From positions 1 through 50,560 of the forward strand of contig CAMKAJ010000017.1 of the NCBI GenBank assembly GCA_946410455.1: a stretch of 50,560 nucleotides of DNA, given 5' to 3'. Positions 43,660 to 50,560 of this stretch are shown in pieces. A model generated the notes under the pieces. The model did not search any database and was not told the origin of the DNA. It saw only the letters and a list, made by a program, of their open reading frames with translations. The first letter of the stretch is position 1. Every line of letters begins with the position of its first letter. Origin of the DNA: an uncultured Bacteroidales bacterium (GTDB taxonomy: Bacteria > Bacteroidota > Bacteroidia > Bacteroidales > UBA932). The position numbers and the translations under genes are program-made.

Positions 43660-46269
43660 CTAGATTACCTCCATGCTGCGGCTGCGGAGCCAGCCCTGGC
43701 GGCCGTCGGAGAGCTCTATGTTCTCCCACTCGCCCACGCTCTCCAGGAGCCGTACCTTGGTGCCTTCGTGGAGCACGAAGAGGCTTACGCCGCTGCCGGG
43801 GGAACTCTTGACCTCGGTAACTGCGTCCATGATGATTGCGCTGTCGTGCTTGAGGGCGTCTGTGCGCTGCCAGAAAGCAAAGTCCAGACAGAGCAGCGAG
43901 CACAGCAGCATGGCGATTCCTACAAAGAAGCCTGCCTTGCGGGCACCGCCGCGTCCGAGCAGGAACAGCAGCCCCATGGCCAGGAATGCAGCAAAGAACG
44001 CTATGCAGAGCCAGGCCCATAAGCCCGACGGCAGCAGCCAGCAGGCCTTGCGCCCCCACACTTCTACAAAGAACTCGGGCACCTCTTCGATGCGGTCCTG
44101 CACCTGTGTGCGTGCGAATTCCAGGTTGAAACGTGCGTCGCCGTAAGACGGATCCACCTTGAGTGACCTTTCGTACCACAGTATCGCGTGCGCCACGTCA
44201 CCTCCCTTGAAGCAGGCGTCGCCAATGTTGCAATAGAGTTCTGCGCTCTCCATGCCGTCTGCGGCAATTGCACTCCATGCCTGCTGCGCTTCGTCCCAGC
44301 GGCCGTCGGCATAAGCGGATACCCCGTCGTTCCACAGCTGCGCGGCATCGTTTTGCGCCCATCCCTGCAGGGGAGCGAGCATCAGCAGTGCCAGCAACGC
44401 GGCTGCTGCGGCCCCGCTCTTGGTACCTCTTTTCATAGCAGAATCAATGTCAGAAATTACACTCACCGCCCCCTCGAAGTGGGCGTTCATGGCCTCGTGC
44501 CCCTCGCTCGGAGCGTAGCGCGCAAATTCGCATGCGTCAAGCAGTTCCGTGAATCGGGAGGCCTGCTCTTCACTCGCTCCTCCAGCTACCAGTCGCTCGC
44601 TAATGTTCTCCTTGCTGAGCTCTGCGGCCGGCAGGTTGAGCTTGTCGCCCACGAATCCCAGCAGTGCCTTGTGGAGCTCCTCGTAGAACGCGGTGTAGAG
44701 GTCTTTCTGCAGGAACTCTCCGGCCTGCGACAGCCGCTTGCGGGCCATCTTGGTGGCGGCGCGATTCTTGCTCCCCACTACGTCGGCGCGGCGGGCTGCA
44801 AGCTTGCGCGTGGCTGCCCAAATCGCCGCAGCAATGGCGCAGAGGGCCGCTAGTATGGCCCAAAACGCCCCTGAGCCCACGAAGAACGCGCCTGTTTTCT
44901 TGAGCGCAGGCATACGTGGACTGATGAAGCGGATGTCGGTTCCGAGGTCGCGAACGTCCTTACCCACGGGAGCGCTAACCAACTGCCCAACTCCCTGAGT
45001 TGCAGCGACTTCGTTGCCTTTGCTTACGTTGAGCGGCATCTCCTGGCTACGCAGCGTCACGTACTTGCCGGCCGCCACGTCGTAGTAGCTGTATTCCACC
45101 GGTCCAAGCACGAACTGCCCGTGGCTGCGGGGGATGAAGGGATACTCGAAAGTCTTGGATCCTGCTGATTCGCTGGTCTTTACGTCGTAAACCTCGAAGT
45201 CCGGAGGGAAGTTGATCTTGGGCGCCTCCAGCAGGGAGATGTTGCCCTTGCCGCTCACCGTAACTTTGAGCGAGGCGGCATCGTGGGTCTTGAGTGAATC
45301 GCGGCTCAGGCTGGCAATCATGCGGAAGCTGCCCACACCCCCTCCGAACGATGCCGGTGCGCCCGCAGGCACTTTGTTCACCTGCACCTTGATGGCCGGC
45401 GTTGTAACCCGCTTGCGAATGGTGGTGTAGTCGTCCTGAAAGAAGCTGTCGAAGATGCTGCCAGACGAAGTCCTGCGGTTACGAACATTCACCAGGCACA
45501 CCAGTTCTGCCGGGTCTATGCTGACGTCGCCCGCTTGCTGGGGAATGAGGGTCCAGCTGCGCAGCACTGCGGCGTCGTAAATCTTGTCTCCAACGTTCTC
45601 GCGATGAAATTCTATGTTGCTGGGGGCCTGCACTTCCTGGCTCCAGAATCCGTTGAAAGTTGGGAACTTAGCGTCTTCGAACCCGGCGATGTTCACACGG
45701 TGGTAGAGTTTGAGGGTGGCGTTGATGGTCTCGCCTACAACTGCCCTGTTCTTGCTCAATGTCAGGCGCAGGAAGATATCTTCGCCGGGAATCGTTCCGG
45801 TCTGTGCCTGCTGCTGGGTTTGGCTGCCCTGCTGGGCCTGGGGGCCGCCGCTTGAGGAGCCGCTCTGGCTGCCTCCTGCTTGAGCCCCGTTGCCCACAAC
45901 CTGGATTGAGACGCTGCGTGAGCTGATCTTCTCTCCTTTGAGCGTTGCCGTGGCGGCGGGCAGTTGAAAGGTACCTGTACCGCGCGGCATAAGTACGTAA
46001 GTATAAGTTGTTTGCGACGATTGAGTACGCTTGCCGTTGACTATACTGATAGAGCTCGACGAGCCTTTCTGGGGCCCCCACACCAGCTGGAAGTCGCTGC
46101 CGCAGTCCCATTCGAATCCCGACGGGCGGCCTTCTCCTTCTATTACGAACGTTACGCTGAACTGCTCGTCTACTGCAACGAGGTTCTGCACATTAACCTT
46201 GATGGACTGCTGTGCGAACGCTCCCGTGGCTGCGAGCAGCAGGGCGAATAATGTAGCAATGCGTTTCAT
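43660..46269 (-). CDS. BatD-BatE fusion protein
   Basis: An 869-residue single reading frame. Residues 1-~610 are BatD: signal peptide (about 1-19), periplasmic beta-domains (NRAVVGETINATLKLYH is typical), a membrane helix near 455-475 and a cytoplasmic helical domain. Residues ~612-869 are BatE: an internal Met612 followed by a full signal-like hydrophobic segment (MKRGTKSGAAAAALLALLMLAP), TPR-like repeats (ELYCNIGDACFKGGDVAHAILWYERSL), two membrane helices and an SH3-like end. In Bacteroides these are separate proteins of the Bat (aerotolerance) system. No stop separates them here, though the ATG at 44436 could also start BatE alone. Last gene of the Bat run. Confidence 0.9.
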   Translation of the reverse strand: MKRIATLFALLLAATGAFAQQSIKVNVQNLVAVDEQFSVTFVIEGEGRPSGFEWDCGSDFQLVWGPQKGSSSSISIVNGKRTQSSQTTYTYVLMPRGTGTFQLPAATATLKGEKISSRSVSIQVVGNGAQAGGSQSGSSSGGPQAQQGSQTQQQAQTGTIPGEDIFLRLTLSKNRAVVGETINATLKLYHRVNIAGFEDAKFPTFNGFWSQEVQAPSNIEFHRENVGDKIYDAAVLRSWTLIPQQAGDVSIDPAELVCLVNVRNRRTSSGSIFDSFFQDDYTTIRKRVTTPAIKVQVNKVPAGAPASFGGGVGSFRMIASLSRDSLKTHDAASLKVTVSGKGNISLLEAPKINFPPDFEVYDVKTSESAGSKTFEYPFIPRSHGQFVLGPVEYSYYDVAAGKYVTLRSQEMPLNVSKGNEVAATQGVGQLVSAPVGKDVRDLGTDIRFISPRMPALKKTGAFFVGSGAFWAILAALCAIAAAIWAATRKLAARRADVVGSKNRAATKMARKRLSQAGEFLQKDLYTAFYEELHKALLGFVGDKLNLPAAELSKENISERLVAGGASEEQASRFTELLDACEFARYAPSEGHEAMNAHFEGAVSVISDIDSAMKRGTKSGAAAAALLALLMLAPLQGWAQNDAAQLWNDGVSAYADGRWDEAQQAWSAIAADGMESAELYCNIGDACFKGGDVAHAILWYERSLKVDPSYGDARFNLEFARTQVQDRIEEVPEFFVEVWGRKACWLLPSGLWAWLCIAFFAAFLAMGLLFLLGRGGARKAGFFVGIAMLLCSLLCLDFAFWQRTDALKHDSAIIMDAVTEVKSSPGSGVSLFVLHEGTKVRLLESVGEWENIELSDGRQGWLRSRSMEVI

Positions 46270-46272
46270 CTT

Positions 46273-46980
46273 CTACCAGTTCTTGTCTTTCTGGCGGGCT
46301 TTCAGGGCTGCCGCCTTCTCTTTATTAACCTTGTCCTGCGTCTCTTTTTCTTTGGCCTGAATGGCCTTCAGCATCTGCTGGGCCTGCTGAGGAGAGATTT
46401 TCTGCTCCTGCTCCTGCTGGTCCTGCTTATCTTGATTCTGGTCCTGTTGATCTTGCTGCTGCTCCTGCTGGTCTTGATTCTGATTCTGGTCCTGCTGCTG
46501 ATCCTGGTTTTCGTCTTCGTTTTCGTTCTGTCCACCCCCGCCGTTCTGCTGATTTTCCAGCATCTTCTTGGCGTAAATGTAGTTCTCTTTGGCGTCCAGG
46601 TCGTCCGGAGTAAGCAGCAGAGCATCGCGGAAGGCCTTTACGGCTGCCGCGTAATCTTTCTTTTGCAGGGCTACGTCGCCGCTGTTATAGTGCCACTCGG
46701 CTGCGTGTGCGCTCAGCGGAGCCTGCTCCTTTACCTGCTCCAGGGCCTTCCCGGCCTCATCCCAGTTCTCCTGCCTGTACAGGCTGCCGGCCAGATTGTA
46801 AGACGCCGGCACGGAGAGGCTGTCTTTAAGCACGGCCTTGCGGTAATCGATTTCGGCCGCTTTATACTCTTTCTTGTCGAACTTGCGGTTGCCGGCGCGC
46901 ACTTCGCGCTTGTCTGTCTGCGCCTGCAGGCAAACTCCCGCCAGAGCGAGTCCGAGCCATAAACAAATCAGCTTTTTCAT
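46273..46980 (-). CDS. batC: BatC, TPR protein with Gln/Asp/Asn-rich tail
   Basis: A 235-residue exported TPR protein: signal peptide (about 1-20, LQA-Q), TPR units between ~30 and 130 (RKFDKKEYKAAEIDYRKAVL, PASYNLAGSLYRQ, EWHYNSGDVALQKKDYAAAVKAF), then a tail of about 55 residues made almost only of Gln, Asp, Asn and Glu (DNA about 46390-46550), ending in a Lys-rich segment. BatC is thought to scaffold the BatA/BatB proteins in the periplasm. Starts inside the batB stop (4-bp overlap) and is 3 bp from the batDE start. Confidence 0.9.
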   Translation of the reverse strand: MKKLICLWLGLALAGVCLQAQTDKREVRAGNRKFDKKEYKAAEIDYRKAVLKDSLSVPASYNLAGSLYRQENWDEAGKALEQVKEQAPLSAHAAEWHYNSGDVALQKKDYAAAVKAFRDALLLTPDDLDAKENYIYAKKMLENQQNGGGGQNENEDENQDQQQDQNQNQDQQEQQQDQQDQNQDKQDQQEQEQKISPQQAQQMLKAIQAKEKETQDKVNKEKAAALKARQKDKNW

Positions 46981-47978
46981 TCGAAGAGCCTCCTTTTATG
47001 TTTTCTTTCGCCGACGAGCATTTCCAGCACCAGCAGCACCAGAGCGGCTGCAAAGAAGTACATGTACTGCTCATCGAAGTCCTCGAATATCACCGAGTTA
47101 AACCTCTCGGCCTCCATCTTTTTGATGTCGTCCACAATGGGATTGAGACCGAATTCTTCGTTGCCGGCGTGCACGTAGGCGCCACCTCCGGCAGCGGCAA
47201 TCTGCTTGAGCGTACCCTCGTCCAGTCGGCTCACCACAATGTTGCCATCTTTGTCTTTGAGCAGCTCTCCGTCGATCGGAATGGGCTGTCCCTGCTGCGA
47301 ACCTACACCTACGGTATAAACCTTGATTCCGAGCTCGGCGGCTTGCTTTGCGGCCTCCACAGCATCATCCTCATGGTTCTCGCCGTCCGTAATCACTATG
47401 ATGGCGCGGCTCTTCTCGCTCTGCGCGCTGAAACTCTTTGCTGCAGTGAGTATTGCGTCGCCAATCGCAGTTCCCTGCACTGGCACGGAGCCGGTGTTGA
47501 TATTGCCCAGGAACATCTTTGCGGAGATGTAGTCGGTGGTGATGGGCAGCTGCACGAAGGAGCTTCCGGCAAAGATTATCAGTCCGATCCGGTCGCCTTG
47601 CAGCTTGTCTACCACGCGCGAAATCGCCAGTTTGGCCCTGTCCAGACGCGATGGGGAGTAGTCCTCCGCGAGCATGGAGTTGGAGACGTCCAGGCAAATC
47701 ATAATTTCCGCCCCCTTGGTTTCGTGCTCTTTGAGCTTGGCTCCCATCTGAGGGCGCGCGATTCCAAGTACAAAGAAGAAGAAAGCGAGGGAGAAGAGCA
47801 CTATCCTCACCCAGCCCTTGGCTCCCGACCACGAGGGCATGAGTTCACGCACCAGGGCTTCGTCGCCGAAACGGCGTATCCGGCGCCTGCGAAGCGAGCG
47901 TAACACTCCGTATATCACCGGAATAAGCGGCACCAGCAGAAGCAGCCAGAGGTAGAGAGGAGAAGCAAAGTACAGCAT
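46977..47978 (-). CDS. batB: BatB, membrane-anchored VWA-domain protein
   Basis: A 333-residue protein with two N-terminal membrane helices (about 8-25 and 58-75), a von Willebrand A domain with MIDAS motif DVSNS (in ICLDVSNSMLAEDYSPSRLD) and TDGENHED, and a C-terminal helix (FFAAALVLLVLEMLV). Paralogue of the BatA gene directly before it. Part of the Bat complex associated with aerotolerance and envelope integrity in Bacteroidetes and spirochaetes; the biochemical role is unresolved. Confidence 0.93.
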   Translation of the reverse strand: MLYFASPLYLWLLLLVPLIPVIYGVLRSLRRRRIRRFGDEALVRELMPSWSGAKGWVRIVLFSLAFFFFVLGIARPQMGAKLKEHETKGAEIMICLDVSNSMLAEDYSPSRLDRAKLAISRVVDKLQGDRIGLIIFAGSSFVQLPITTDYISAKMFLGNINTGSVPVQGTAIGDAILTAAKSFSAQSEKSRAIIVITDGENHEDDAVEAAKQAAELGIKVYTVGVGSQQGQPIPIDGELLKDKDGNIVVSRLDEGTLKQIAAAGGGAYVHAGNEEFGLNPIVDDIKKMEAERFNSVIFEDFDEQYMYFFAAALVLLVLEMLVGERKHKRRLFE

Positions 47979-48961
47979 TACGGCATCCTCCTTATCATTA
48001 ATCGGACAAGCAGCTCAAGCAGCAGACAGATGAGCGCTGCGAGGGCGTAATTGCCGAAGAGTTCTTTATACACCGGGAAGCTGTCGATGGTGGTGCGCGC
48101 CTTCTCCATCTTGTTGATTTCGGAGTAAATCTCAGACAGTTTGGTGTTGTCGGTGGCGCGGAAGTAGCGTCCTCCGGTGAGGTCGGCTATCTCTTGCAGC
48201 AGTTTCTCGTCAATCTCTACCTGCATCTGCTGCACGTCCATTCCCCACGGCGTCATAACAGGGTACGGGGCCATTCCGTTGGCCCCCACGCCTATAGTAT
48301 AGACGCGGATTCCGTAGGTTTTGGCTATCTCTGCAGCTGTCTGCGGGGCTATCTCGCCGGAGTTGTTTACGCCGTCTGTGAGCAAGATGACCACCCGGCT
48401 CTTGGCGTCGGAATCCTTCATCCGGGCCACTGCGGTGGCAAGTCCGTTGCCAATGGCGGTGCCGTCCTCTATGAGCCCGGTTTGCACTTCCTTCATCAGG
48501 TTGATGAGGGTGGCGCGGTCTGTTGTGAGGGGGCACTGCGTGTAGCTCTCGCCGGCAAATACCACTATGCCGATGCGGTCTGAGGGGCGCTGAGCAATGA
48601 ATTCTATGGCGATATCTTTGGCGGCGCTGATGCGGTCGGGCTTGAAGTCGCGTGCCAGCATACTGGTAGAGACGTCCATTGCCAGCACGATATCTATGCC
48701 CTCGGTGTCGATCTTCTCTATCTCAGAGCTCGACCGGGGACGCGCTATTGCTATGATAATGAGCACGATAGCTGCCTCCCGGAGCACGAACGGAAGGTGC
48801 CTGAGAGCGGCGAGCGGAGTGCTGCCTGCTTTGAGCCAGGGAGCAGCGCTGCTTACCCTGAGGTGAGGCCGGCGGCCGCGCAGCTCCATCCATAAATAAT
48901 GGAGTAGCAGCAGCACCGGAACCGCCAGCAGCCAAAGTAGTGTAGGATATTCAAAAAACAT
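47978..48961 (-). CDS. batA: BatA, membrane-anchored VWA-domain protein
   Basis: A 327-residue protein laid out like BatB: N-terminal hydrophobic segments, VWA domain with MIDAS residues DVSTS (in LAMDVSTSMLARDFKPDR) and TDGVNNSGE, and a C-terminal membrane helix (ALAALICLLLELLVRLMI). Its stop and the batB start share a base, and its own start overlaps the stop of the preceding gene, so the whole run is translationally linked. Confidence 0.93.
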   Translation of the reverse strand: MFFEYPTLLWLLAVPVLLLLHYLWMELRGRRPHLRVSSAAPWLKAGSTPLAALRHLPFVLREAAIVLIIIAIARPRSSSEIEKIDTEGIDIVLAMDVSTSMLARDFKPDRISAAKDIAIEFIAQRPSDRIGIVVFAGESYTQCPLTTDRATLINLMKEVQTGLIEDGTAIGNGLATAVARMKDSDAKSRVVILLTDGVNNSGEIAPQTAAEIAKTYGIRVYTIGVGANGMAPYPVMTPWGMDVQQMQVEIDEKLLQEIADLTGGRYFRATDNTKLSEIYSEINKMEKARTTIDSFPVYKELFGNYALAALICLLLELLVRLMIRRMP

Positions 48962-49956
48962 TAATCTTCCGCGTCCTCCTGCACGCTGCTTTCTTTCTCT
49001 ATATCAGCCTGATAGGTAGTCGTGACGAAGCGCACAGCCAGCGGCAGGGCCGAGGCGTTCTCGGTGTCGTCGGCCACGTGTTTTGCGAACTTTACAAAGT
49101 CGGCCCGCTCAAAGAGTTCTTTGAGCTCGTTGAACATCTCCGGGGTAATGTCTTTGTCGCCCTTGAGCGCATCGAAGAGCTCGGCCGTGGTCATCTCCGG
49201 GGCATCAACCCCAAAGCGGTCGTCCATGTAGATCTTGAGCGCGTCTGTGATGCCGGAATAGAAGGCCTTCTGCTTCTCGGGTGCCCAGAACTTGTCTGAG
49301 CGGTACTTGTCGAGCTCGCGCAGAGCCACGATGTACGCAGGATCCTTGGGCTTGAGGGCCTCGGCGCGACGCTTGTTGGCGCGGTCTATCAGCTTGGCTA
49401 CCAAGAAGATGACGGCGAGGAGCGCCAGGCCGCCAAGCGCCCATGGAAGTACTTCAGTTAGCGTAATAGGGTACTTGATCTGCCCCTTGATATCGTGTAT
49501 CTGGAAGCTGGCGGTATCTACGGGCATGGTCTTTACCTCCATCTCCAATCCCTTGAAAATCAGCGTGTCTGCCTTGTCTTTCAGGGCTTTGATTACCGGT
49601 ATGTCCGGCAGTTCGTAGGTGCCTTCTTCAAATGGCGCAAGCACTACGGACGCCCTTACGTCGAAGGGCTTGCGCAGTATCTTTGCGGCTGCCTTGGCGT
49701 TGCGGGAGTGAATTTCTTTGCCGTTCACCAGGGTGTCCAGCTGCCATCCGCGTACAAGAGTCAAGGTGTCGTTGCTTGCGCTGCTGAGGTCGGGGAGGGC
49801 GATCTGCTGCCCTTCCTGCAACCCGCTCAGCGTCACGCTGTAACGCACTTGGTCGGCTATGAGTATAGAGTCGCGCTTCTGGAGCTGATGCAGGACAGCA
49901 TCTCCTCCGGGCAGGACATCCATTGTCAGTGCCAATATGATTGCAATCAGTTTCAT
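48961..49956 (-). CDS. Membrane protein of the Bat cluster, no established name
   Basis: A 331-residue protein with a signal peptide (about 1-18), a periplasmic beta-rich region (about 25-165; VRYSVTLSGLQEGQQIALPDL resembles the BatD domains), one membrane helix (about 170-192, WALGGLALLAVIFLVAKLI) and a cytoplasmic helical domain (PAYIVALRELDKYRSDKFW... to the end) comparable to the C-terminal part of BatD. Proteins of this plan commonly sit between the DUF58 and batA genes in Bacteroidetes. A role as a second BatD-like adaptor is my inference. Confidence 0.75.
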   Translation of the reverse strand: MKLIAIILALTMDVLPGGDAVLHQLQKRDSILIADQVRYSVTLSGLQEGQQIALPDLSSASNDTLTLVRGWQLDTLVNGKEIHSRNAKAAAKILRKPFDVRASVVLAPFEEGTYELPDIPVIKALKDKADTLIFKGLEMEVKTMPVDTASFQIHDIKGQIKYPITLTEVLPWALGGLALLAVIFLVAKLIDRANKRRAEALKPKDPAYIVALRELDKYRSDKFWAPEKQKAFYSGITDALKIYMDDRFGVDAPEMTTAELFDALKGDKDITPEMFNELKELFERADFVKFAKHVADDTENASALPLAVRFVTTTYQADIEKESSVQEDAED

Positions 49957-50560
49957 TTATGAGCAAAAAGAGCCATCAGACCTTTTACGTAGTCCTGGTC
50001 GGTGGCGATATCTACGCTGTCTATCTGGTATTTGTTGAAGAGCTTTTCTTCCTTTTGCGCAAGGCTGCGGAACCATTCCTCGTACGCTTTGCGCTGGCGG
50101 GGGGAGTCGGTGTTAACCCAGGCGCTGCGGCCGGTCTCGGCGTCTTTTATGTGCACCAGGCCTACTGGCACCAGTCCTTGCTCTCGCGGGTCGTGCACCT
50201 TGATTACGGAGAGGTCATGGCGCCCGGCAGCCACCTTAAGTGCCTCTTCGTAGCGCGGCGACCCGCCCTTGTCGGTGTCGAGCATGTCGCTGAGAATGAA
50301 TGCGGTACACTTCTTCTTGATGGCGTTGGCAAGGAACCGCAGGGCGCCTCCTATGTCGGTACCGTCCGATGCGGGTTCAAGCTCCAGCATCTCGCGGATA
50401 ATATGAAGCAGGTGGCCGCGACCCTTCTTGGGAGGGATGAACTTCTCTATGCGGTCGCTGAAGAATAGTGCGCCGACCTTGTCGTTATTGAGAATCGCGC
50501 TGAAACTCAGCACGGCGGCAATCTCCGCTATGCGTTCGCGCTTGGTGCTGCCCGAGGTGC
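49953..50560 (-). CDS. DUF58 domain protein (5' end beyond window)
   Basis: The C-terminal ~202 residues of a DUF58 protein, a VWA-like family found beside MoxR-type AAA ATPases and Bat genes. The frame remains open to the right edge (TSGSTKRERIAEIAA is in frame at the extreme right, including part of the typical metal-site segment), so the start lies outside. The remaining part shows VGALFFSDRIEKFIPPKKG and AFILSDMLD, recognisable family motifs. The stop overlaps the next gene's start by 4 bp. A moxR gene would be expected further upstream, outside the window. Confidence 0.9.
   Translation of the reverse strand, partial: TSGSTKRERIAEIAAVLSFSAILNNDKVGALFFSDRIEKFIPPKKGRGHLLHIIREMLELEPASDGTDIGGALRFLANAIKKKCTAFILSDMLDTDKGGSPRYEEALKVAAGRHDLSVIKVHDPREQGLVPVGLVHIKDAETGRSAWVNTDSPRQRKAYEEWFRSLAQKEEKLFNKYQIDSVDIATDQDYVKGLMALFAHK

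Noticed and set aside
46390..46550. CRISPR-like or minisatellite array at the batC end
   Set aside because: The repetition comes from codons for a Gln/Asp/Asn-rich tail in the batC frame; there are no regular spacers.

Overview
The window reads as a piece of a Bacteroidales chromosome, roughly 50-55% G+C and very gene-dense. The evidence is: promoters of the Bacteroidetes type (TTTG, about 20 bp, TAnnTTTG); start sites without obvious Shine-Dalgarno sequences; TonB-dependent receptors paired with lipoproteins (DUF4249, BtuG-like); a complete Bat gene cluster; and a short phosphoglycerate dehydrogenase of the kind I recall from Bacteroides. I cannot assign a family or genus. No tRNA, rRNA, CRISPR, prophage or insertion sequence is visible.

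Layout. 1-145: most of a palindromic intergenic element and the recJ promoter. 146-1879 (+): recJ. 1872-7794 (-): a probable operon of yigZ, serC, serA, a TonB-dependent receptor and a DUF4249 lipoprotein. 7855-8400 (+): a pRiA4b ORF-3-like protein with an acidic tail. 8397-11604 (-): a cobalamin riboswitch controlling a BtuG-like surface lipoprotein and a BtuB-like receptor. 11630-11737: a second copy of the palindromic element. 11761-22291 (+): a tightly coupled run of DUF1015, recQ, dnaG, metG and a large MscS channel. 22292-28594 (-): an organophosphate-family transporter, a GH31 glycosidase and a histidine phosphatase fused to an NAGPA-type phosphodiester glycosidase. 28846-36467 (-): PspC, PadR, PspC, ABC ATPase, two MacB-like permeases, adaptor and TolC. 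36565-36672: third copy of the palindromic element. 36711-43562 (-): exbB, exbD, tonB, rluB-type synthase, era, parC. 43660 to the right edge (-): DUF58 protein (cut by the edge), an unnamed membrane protein, batA, batB, batC and a batD-batE fusion.

The most noteworthy items are as follows. (1) A family of 108-115 bp imperfect palindromes shares a 27-bp terminal motif around a hairpin whose stem sequence varies. (2) The transporter/GH31/phosphatase-NAGPA gene set looks like a small scavenging system for glycosyl phosphodiesters; the fusion combines uncapping and dephosphorylation in one exported polypeptide. (3) A 131-bp palindrome is embedded in frame in the linker of dnaG. (4) BatD and BatE are fused with the BatE signal sequence retained inside the chain. 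(5) A PadR/PspC module sits at the head of a tripartite efflux operon. (6) The vitamin B12 uptake operon has its promoter directly against a palindromic element.

Three convergent gene pairs end within 0-8 bp overlaps, leaving no room for ordinary intergenic terminators. All functions are assigned from motifs read by eye; no database search was run.
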